This document shows, one piece after another, positions 57,205-62,422 of a stretch of DNA of 62,422 nucleotides. The stretch lies in the IMG/VR virus record IMGVR_UViG_3300048928_000190, positions 1-62,422 of that record; one strand, 5' to 3'. Positions within the stretch are counted from its first letter, which is position 1; every line of letters starts with the position of its first letter. The position numbers and the translations under genes are program-made. Source of the DNA: a virus. The notes beneath the pieces are model-generated. The model did no database searches and was not told where the DNA came from. It saw only the letters and a program-made list of their open reading frames with translations.

Positions 57205-57242
57205 AAGGTGCCGTCCACAAACCATGTGGGCGGCACCTTTTC
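57205..57242 (+). terminator. Intrinsic terminator before receptor-binding protein
   Basis: AAGGTGCCG (57205-57213) pairs with CGGCACCTT (57231-57239), extended by CCACA/TGTGG, then TTT. A long, stable stem. The next gene must be expressed by readthrough or its own promoter. Confidence 0.78.
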
Positions 57243-57269
57243 GCATATTGCCACCAAGAAAGGCAACCG

Positions 57270-59918
57270 ATGGCCCTGGAATACTCCACCGTCCGCGTCA
57301 ACATCACCACGATCGCCGCAGACGGAATCGACTTCGACGACATCCCAGACGACACACCCCTGACCGGCACCCTCGAACTTGCACCGATGATCGCTGCAGG
57401 ATCCGCAATCCAGTACGACGACAGCGGCACACTGAAACTGAAAACCGTCTCGCCCGTCACTGTTGATATTGGGATCACGGGCGATATTGCGCATCAGGGC
57501 CGCGACTATGTGAAGGTGCTTGCACCGACAGCGTCTACAACGAATCTGGCGCAACTGCAGTGGCGTGCGAGTTTCAAGAATCTGCGGTTTGGTTCGCAGG
57601 TGATCGCTATGCAGCCGATCTACTTTTATGCGACTCCGGGTGCTGATATCAATTTGGCTGATCATGTGAATGTTGCGCCGTCATCGTTGGCGGTTCAGTT
57701 GTCTCGGGGTCCTCGCGGGTTCGGTATCGGACAGATCGCAACAGATTCGGCGACTGATGAACTCGTCTTCAAACTTGACGACAACTCAGGCACTGAGGTC
57801 GGCCGCATAGTCCTCCCTGAAGCTGAGGTGTCTGATACTGCAGTAGCCGATCTGGTCGCAGCAGATACTGCAACGAAAGCCGCGCTCGATGTCACCTATG
57901 TGGCGTCCGACACTCCATCGAACCGAACCCAGTTCTCCTCGAAACTGTCACTGGCGACTGCCGGGGCATCACCGTCCTCGCGGTACCAGCTTTTCAGTGG
58001 GCAGGAACCGTCCGTCGTGCGCTGGGGCGGCAAGTACCGCATGTACTACGGACTACCAGGCCAGGGTGTCCAGTACCGGGAATGCGCCGAGACCGATGAC
58101 CCGAGAGTGACTGCGAACTGGTCCGCTCCTACCGCCGTACTATCCGGTGGATCACATCACTCGCTATTCGTGGAGGGCGACAATCTCTACCTCTACTATG
58201 TCGATGTCACGAACGAGAACTTCTGTGTGGCCACAGGTTCCACATCGGACTGGAAGCTGCTCACCAAGCAGACCGAGCCTGTGTCGCCCCCGATCGGGAA
58301 CCTTGCCTCGAAGACATCGGGGAACACGTACGTCGTCAAGAACGGTTCGTCGTACGTCATGTTCGCCGAGGCGCGCTGGATAGGCACGCTCGGCGGCGTT
58401 ACCGGGATGACGTGGCAGACCTATGTGATGACGGCCCCGTCTCCAGTCGGCCCTTTCGCCGGCCCCGTACTGCTCACCTCGCTCCGGCCTCGCGGGGTGG
58501 GTCAGGTGTCAGGCATGAGTGTGTACCGAGAAGAAGACAGGTGGGTAACGGTCTTTCACGGTGCGGCCTCGCCACTCGTCTCACTGCCTAATGACATCTA
58601 CCGAGCCGTAAACAAGGGCTCGATCACCGCTGACACATGGGAGATCGTCGACAACGGCCGGCCGTTCATACGACGCGCCCACGAGTGCGAGGTCGACCAG
58701 GCTGTGGACCCCGTGGTGTGCGACGGTCCCGGCGGAGAACTGTACGAGTTCCACTCAGGCAACCAGAACCGTAATACCGCAACTACAGGCACATTCTGGG
58801 TGATGGCCTCCCGACTGTATCCAGGACTAACCCAGAAACTTTCGGGCACCTGGAGGCGAGCTGTCGCCCCCACTGACGGCCAACAGCCTGCCAGTGCTGT
58901 TCCGGCGATGGTCTATCAGGACACCGCATTCCTGAGTCCTACCGGCACTGCCTGCAAGGGGCAATGGGGCGTACTTCCTGACTCGGCCGCGCTCGGTGGC
59001 GGAGTGCGTCAAAACGTGCTCGGAAAGATGGACGACTGGATCGGCTTCCAGAGGCGAGTGTCTGGCGGGTCATACTCTCTCCGCATCTTGGCGGAAACCG
59101 GTCCTGACATGGGGCAGATGACGGTTGACATCATCCCAGGCGTCGTCAATGACTCTGCGATCAAGTCCGTCATGTTCGATCTCTACTCGACCACCCGTCA
59201 ACTCAACAACTCGCTCTCGGTGAGCTTCACTCTCGGGCCGGAGTTCGACGGGCCACTGTGGATTCGCTTCAAGAGCACCGGCAAGAATGCATCCTCGTCG
59301 GGGTATCGGATCGCAGATCAGGGTTGGCAACTGCTCCGTACCGACCTGGTCGATCCTGGCTACGTGCCGAAGGTTACCGCCGGTGCCATCATCAAGATCA
59401 ATGACGACTTCGCCAGAGCCGATGCGGTAACGAATGTCGGTCCGCTATGGGTTCCAAGCGCGGCCTTCCAAGTGGTAGGCGGGAAGCTATCGCGCAACGC
59501 TTCGGCCACCGACCAGGCGGTTCTCCGTCTCTCTCGGCCGCTGACTCCGAACATCCGCGTATCAGCGGAGATAACCAGAGGAACTTCGACCGCGGTAGGT
59601 CTGGTCGTGCGACGTATCGACGACAGCAACCTGATCGGGTGCCGCGTCAACAACCTCGGACACATCTTGATCTACAAGATTGTCGCCGGGACCACGTCAA
59701 GCATCATCGGAGTGGACGGTAAGTGGACTGACGGGGCAACCCTGATGGTCGAAGCGATCGACGACACCTTCACTGTATATGTCGATGGTGTGGTGGTAAT
59801 TACTCCGACAGTGCATGTGGAGTCGGCTTTGGCTGCCGCAACAGGCGCAGGAGTTCGTGTTGTGTCGAATGGCGCATCGTTGCCGACCCTAGACAACTTC
59901 ACGGCGCTGAGCTGGTAG
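57270..59918 (+). CDS. Receptor-binding tail protein with beta-propeller glycosidase-like domain
   Basis: The 882-residue protein has an N-terminal tail-attachment part (MALEYSTVRVNITTIAADGI). A five-bladed propeller-like region is at about 215-520 (PSVVRWGGKYRMYYG, HHSLFVEGDNLYLYYVDVT, SYVMFAEARW), similar to GH43/GH32-type folds. A C-terminal concanavalin/LamG-like domain lies at about 710-880 (DFARADAVTNVGPLWVPSAA). It probably binds or cleaves surface glycans. From about 57900 the codons are more balanced, suggesting recent acquisition of the tip. Confidence 0.84.
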   Translation: MALEYSTVRVNITTIAADGIDFDDIPDDTPLTGTLELAPMIAAGSAIQYDDSGTLKLKTVSPVTVDIGITGDIAHQGRDYVKVLAPTASTTNLAQLQWRASFKNLRFGSQVIAMQPIYFYATPGADINLADHVNVAPSSLAVQLSRGPRGFGIGQIATDSATDELVFKLDDNSGTEVGRIVLPEAEVSDTAVADLVAADTATKAALDVTYVASDTPSNRTQFSSKLSLATAGASPSSRYQLFSGQEPSVVRWGGKYRMYYGLPGQGVQYRECAETDDPRVTANWSAPTAVLSGGSHHSLFVEGDNLYLYYVDVTNENFCVATGSTSDWKLLTKQTEPVSPPIGNLASKTSGNTYVVKNGSSYVMFAEARWIGTLGGVTGMTWQTYVMTAPSPVGPFAGPVLLTSLRPRGVGQVSGMSVYREEDRWVTVFHGAASPLVSLPNDIYRAVNKGSITADTWEIVDNGRPFIRRAHECEVDQAVDPVVCDGPGGELYEFHSGNQNRNTATTGTFWVMASRLYPGLTQKLSGTWRRAVAPTDGQQPASAVPAMVYQDTAFLSPTGTACKGQWGVLPDSAALGGGVRQNVLGKMDDWIGFQRRVSGGSYSLRILAETGPDMGQMTVDIIPGVVNDSAIKSVMFDLYSTTRQLNNSLSVSFTLGPEFDGPLWIRFKSTGKNASSSGYRIADQGWQLLRTDLVDPGYVPKVTAGAIIKINDDFARADAVTNVGPLWVPSAAFQVVGGKLSRNASATDQAVLRLSRPLTPNIRVSAEITRGTSTAVGLVVRRIDDSNLIGCRVNNLGHILIYKIVAGTTSSIIGVDGKWTDGATLMVEAIDDTFTVYVDGVVVITPTVHVESALAAATGAGVRVVSNGASLPTLDNFTALSW

Positions 59919-59960
59919 CGGCCACCACTACTTCCCTGGACCACTCCCGCTTCAAGCAGT

Positions 59961-59998
59961 AAAGCCCCCAACCTCGCGATGAGGTTGGGGGCTTTTTG
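59961..59998 (+). terminator. Strong intrinsic terminator at end of late operon
   Basis: AAAGCCCCCAACCTC (59961-59975) and GAGGTTGGGGGCTTT (59981-59995) form a 15-bp stem with a 5-nt loop GCGAT, followed by TTG. The stem is nearly symmetric, so it could also terminate leftward transcription of the lipoprotein gene. Confidence 0.92.
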
Positions 59999-60083
59999 TC
60001 GTTGATGGGGCCGAGTTGGTCTTCCCTTACCCTCCCGACCCCGCAGATGCGACGCTACCATTCATCGAACAGATGTGCGAACG

Positions 60084-60515
60084 CTATTTTGATGAGTCGC
60101 TCTGAAGTGCTTTCAGCCCTGAGATTGCCTTGTCTGCATCGGCTTCGGATGGGGCGCTTGTCGTGCAGTGAATGGAGTCTCTGGGGTCTACGTTGCCGAA
60201 GCATCGAGATTCGTGAAACGCCCATCCGTAGCTGACGTTATACGCAGTCTGATAGCCGGGCTCTGAAGCTAGCCCCGCATCCATTAGTGGCTGAAATTTC
60301 GGGCTAACGATTGCGTTCGCATCACGAAGCGCAAATTGGCAGTCTTTGGAGTATGCGTTTGTTTCGCATGGCCGTACCAGCTTGCCGGCTTCGGACCAAT
60401 CTCCGATGAGGCTTTCGAGACCCAGGGGATCGGCGGGGGGAGCTGGCGACGGTTGGCTGCATCCGCCTATGAGTAGGGCTGCTGCGCATGCGGTGAGCGC
60501 GATCGTCTTCTTCAT
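60084..60515 (-). CDS. Prophage lipoprotein, candidate lysogenic-conversion gene
   Basis: The 143-residue protein starts MKKTIALTACAAALLIGGCS: a positively charged start, hydrophobic core and lipobox LIGGC, so it is a type-II signal-peptide lipoprotein. The mature part is Cys-containing (VRPCETNAYSKDCQFALRDA) and is not recognised. It is transcribed opposite to all late genes and ends beside the attR side, the classic place for lysogen-expressed genes. A TATTAT (60550-60555 on the minus strand) could be its -10. Superinfection exclusion is a plausible role. Confidence 0.8.
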   Translation of the reverse strand: MKKTIALTACAAALLIGGCSQPSPAPPADPLGLESLIGDWSEAGKLVRPCETNAYSKDCQFALRDANAIVSPKFQPLMDAGLASEPGYQTAYNVSYGWAFHESRCFGNVDPRDSIHCTTSAPSEADADKAISGLKALQSDSSK

Positions 60516-60596
60516 AGGCATTGCATAGCAGACGTGGCCGACTTTGGACATAATAATCCCCTGACCTGCCCGTACTGTGACAATGGTATGCGACGT

Positions 60597-60607
60597 ATGA
60601 ACCAGTA
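60597..60607. repeat. attR core (11-bp direct repeat with attL)
   Basis: ATGAACCAGTA repeats the attL core. Phage sequence is to the left and the N-terminal permease sequence to the right. A phage-side arm GTACTGTGAC at 60572-60581 mirrors GTCACTGTAC (133-142) beside attL when the circle is closed. Confidence 0.88.
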
Positions 60608-60910
60608 GAGCCAGCCCATCACGAAGCCGGCCCACTCGCCGATCCCCAGGCGCGCGTAGTGAGAGAAGGAACCGCTGGCCGGGATCGCGGCGCCCATCTC
60701 GCCGAGCATGCGCATCACGAACACCACGACGGCGCCCGCAAGGATGTAGGAGATCAGGACGGCCGGCCCGGCCTTGGCGATACCGACGCCGGTTCCGAGG
60801 AACAGGCCGGCGCCGATGGCCGAGCCCAGGCCCATCATCGTCAGATGGCGGACCTTGAGGCCGTGGCCGAGAGCAGTGGTTGTTCCGTCGGAGACGTCGG
60901 TGCTACTCAT
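60597..60910 (-). pseudogene. N-terminal part of split APC amino-acid permease
   Basis: From ATG 60910 leftward the protein reads [20 protein letters not shown] and on to GFVMGWLYWF at the att core. The APC consensus GLGSAIGAGLFLG and IPASGSFSHYARLG is present. After the core the frame enters phage DNA and ends at 60512 after about 28 foreign residues, giving a truncated transporter. The start overlaps the dapD stop, so both were one operon. The full gene would be restored on excision. Confidence 0.85.
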
Positions 60911-61863
60911 CAGTCGTTGGCGTGCAAAGCAGCGTTCAGTTCGACGCCGGTGCCCTTCCACGGCACGACCTCGACGGCACCCGAGACCGAGTTACGACGG
61001 AAGAGAAGGTTCGACTTGCCGCTCAGTTCCTTGGCCTTGACGACGGTTCCGTCCGGGCCGGTGACCTTGGTGCCGGCGGTGACGTAGAGGCCCGCTTCGA
61101 GGACGCAGTCGTCGCCGAGCGAAATGCCGAGGCCGGCGTTTGCACCGAGGAGGCAGCGCTTGCCGAGGGAGATCGTTTCCTTGCCTCCACCGGAGAGGGT
61201 GCCCATGATCGAGGCGCCGCCGCCCACATCGGATCCGTCGTCGACGACGACGCCCGCGGAGATGCGGCCTTCGACCATCGAGTTGCCGAGGGTGCCGGCG
61301 TTGAAGTTGACGAAGCCCTCGTGCATGACGGTCGTTCCGCTGGCGAGGTGTGCACCGAGTCGGACACGGTCCGCGTCACCGATGCGAACTCCGGACGGCA
61401 CGACGTAGTCGACCATGCGGGGGAACTTGTCGACGCTGAACACGGTCACGACGCCGCGGATGCGCAGACGCGAGCGAACCTGCTCGAAACCTTCGACGGC
61501 GCACGGGCCGAAGTTGGTCCACACGACGTTGCTGAGCAGGCCGAACTGGCCGTCGAGGTTGACACCGTGGGGTGCGACGAGACGGTGCGAGAGGAGATGG
61601 AGGCGCAGGTAGACGTCATGTGCGTCGACCGGCGCCTTGGAGAGATCGGCGATGGTGGTGCGCACGACGACCTGCGATACCTCGCGAGCGTCATCAGTGC
61701 CTGCCAGCAGTGCAAGATCGGAAGGAATATCTGTTCCCTCGACGTTCTCGGTACCGGTCTTGTCGAATGTTCCCAGCTCCGGTGCCGGGAACCAGGTGTC
61801 GAGGACGGTTCCGTCCGCGGTCACGTTGGCGATACCTACTGCTGTTGCTCCCTGTGCGCTCAC
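60910..61863 (-). CDS. dapD: Tetrahydrodipicolinate N-succinyltransferase (DapD)
   Basis: The 317-residue actinobacterial-type DapD starts at GTG 61863 ([20 protein letters not shown]). It has the left-handed beta-helix with [15 protein letters not shown] and the active-site region [20 protein letters not shown]. It catalyses succinylation in meso-diaminopimelate and lysine synthesis. It is divergent from dapE with a 49-nt gap and overlaps the split permease. Host gene, intact. Confidence 0.94.
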   Translation of the reverse strand: MSAQGATAVGIANVTADGTVLDTWFPAPELGTFDKTGTENVEGTDIPSDLALLAGTDDAREVSQVVVRTTIADLSKAPVDAHDVYLRLHLLSHRLVAPHGVNLDGQFGLLSNVVWTNFGPCAVEGFEQVRSRLRIRGVVTVFSVDKFPRMVDYVVPSGVRIGDADRVRLGAHLASGTTVMHEGFVNFNAGTLGNSMVEGRISAGVVVDDGSDVGGGASIMGTLSGGGKETISLGKRCLLGANAGLGISLGDDCVLEAGLYVTAGTKVTGPDGTVVKAKELSGKSNLLFRRNSVSGAVEVVPWKGTGVELNAALHAND

Positions 61864-61912
61864 GGGACTAGAGATTACTGGGTGGTGGGTGCACCGGCCT
61901 AGGCTGGTGCGT

Positions 61913-62422
61913 GTGAGCATCCTCGATCTTGCTTCGGACCCCATCGACTTGACGGCCGCCCTGGTCGACATCCCCAGCGTCTCGCACGACGAATCCGTCA
62001 TTGCGCAGGCTGTCGAGGATGCGCTGCGTGAGCAGACTTCGGGCTTCGAGATCATCCGCAACGGCAATGCCGTGTTGGCGCGTACGTCGCGTGGTTTGCC
62101 CAGTCGGGTCATGCTCGCCGGACATCTGGATACGGTGCCGATCGCGGACAACGTTCCTTCGCGGCGTGACGGCGACATCCTGCACGGCTGCGGGACCGTG
62201 GACATGAAGTCGGGCGACGCGGTCTTCCTACACCTTGCGGCCACCATCGAGAACCTGGCCCACGATCTGACCCTCGTCTTCTACGACTGCGAAGAGATCG
62301 CCGCAACGTACAACGGCCTGGGACGGATCGAACGCGAGATCCCGCAATGGCTCGCGGCGGACGTCGCAATTCTCGGTGAGCCGACGGCCGGTTTCATCGA
62401 GGCCGGGTGTCAGGGCACGATG
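61913..62422 (+). CDS. dapE: Succinyl-diaminopimelate desuccinylase, 5' part (DapE)
   Basis: The frame from GTG 61913 ([20 protein letters not shown]) runs off the right end. The M20 peptidase motifs AGHLDTVP and FYDCEEI for two zinc ions are present, and ILGEPT follows. It removes succinate in diaminopimelate synthesis. Host gene; 3' part missing from the window. Confidence 0.92.
   Translation, partial: MSILDLASDPIDLTAALVDIPSVSHDESVIAQAVEDALREQTSGFEIIRNGNAVLARTSRGLPSRVMLAGHLDTVPIADNVPSRRDGDILHGCGTVDMKSGDAVFLHLAATIENLAHDLTLVFYDCEEIAATYNGLGRIEREIPQWLAADVAILGEPTAGFIEAGCQGTM

Larger units (their letters stand above)
117..60607. mobile_element. Integrated siphovirus-type prophage, about 60.5 kb
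   Basis: The element is bounded by an 11-bp direct repeat that interrupts a host amino-acid permease gene. It contains in order a serine integrase, immunity switch, recombination and replication genes, tRNAs, accessory genes, terminase, head, tail, lysis and tail-fibre genes, and a lipoprotein gene at the right end. All essential structural classes are present and no inactivating lesion was seen in them, so it may be inducible. All phage genes run rightward except the repressor and the terminal lipoprotein. Boundaries are read from the repeat and the split gene; inducibility is inference. Confidence 0.95.

Noticed and set aside
60016-60105. Short plus-strand frame ending FIEQMCERYFDESL after the late terminator
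   Set aside because: It looks somewhat protein-like but lies behind a strong terminator, has only a TTG start without ribosome-binding site, and overlaps the lipoprotein gene. It may be a remnant of a lost gene.

Overview
The window is a nearly complete temperate phage genome integrated in an actinobacterial chromosome, most likely Rhodococcus or a close relative. The host flanks are high-GC and carry an actinobacterial-type dapD on the minus strand and a divergent dapE on the plus strand. They also carry the two halves of an APC-family amino-acid permease gene. The permease start overlaps the dapD stop, and the gene is split by the prophage. An 11-bp direct repeat (117-127 and 60597-60607) marks the attachment core, so the element is about 60.5 kb. 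Gene families (large serine integrase, WhiB, Sipho_Gp37-like tail protein, glycine-rich tail proteins, split endolysin) fit a cos-type siphovirus of Rhodococcus/Gordonia/Mycobacterium.

Layout. 162-2521: lysogeny module with a serine integrase, an SOS-box-controlled small HTH gene, a leftward repressor, divergent promoters with three shared operator sites, and a Cro-like gene; both divergent genes look leaderless. 3045-12208: early genes for recombination and replication (RecB-type exonuclease, Erf annealing protein, replisome organizer, DnaB-N/AAA helicase, SSB, MazG-like NTPase) plus WhiB, Cys-rich and HNH genes. 12286-19010: accessory genes (endonuclease VII, DUF3310, PP-loop PAPS-reductase-like protein, proteins sharing repeated modules). 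19404-19999: tRNA region with tRNA-Tyr, tRNA-Trp and tRNA-Phe. 20051-32167: secreted alpha/beta hydrolase, many tiny genes, glutaredoxin, metallophosphoesterase, three glycosyltransferases, HNH. 32324-59918: terminase, portal, capsid, connectors, tail, chaperones with a -1 frameshift, tape measure, baseplate, lysis genes, then a second block of tail-fibre genes ending in an 882-residue propeller-type receptor-binding protein. After a strong terminator a lipoprotein gene on the minus strand lies next to attR and is a candidate lysogenic-conversion gene.

How it works together. The repressor and Cro-like protein probably compete for operators between two head-to-head promoters. A perfect mycobacterial-type LexA box upstream of a small HTH gene that converges on the repressor suggests that DNA damage triggers induction. 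Rightward transcription then runs through the whole genome; most genes overlap by ATGA or GTGA and are translationally coupled. Several intrinsic terminators divide the long operons.

Unusual signals: three aromatic-amino-acid tRNAs whose acceptor ends are mispaired, an in-frame TGA in a small membrane protein, repeated protein modules shuffled among three early genes, a structured leader before the tail chaperones, and repeated blocks of inverted (A/C-rich) coding-strand composition that often begin at gene starts. No complete defence system, CRISPR array, transposon or methyltransferase was recognised.
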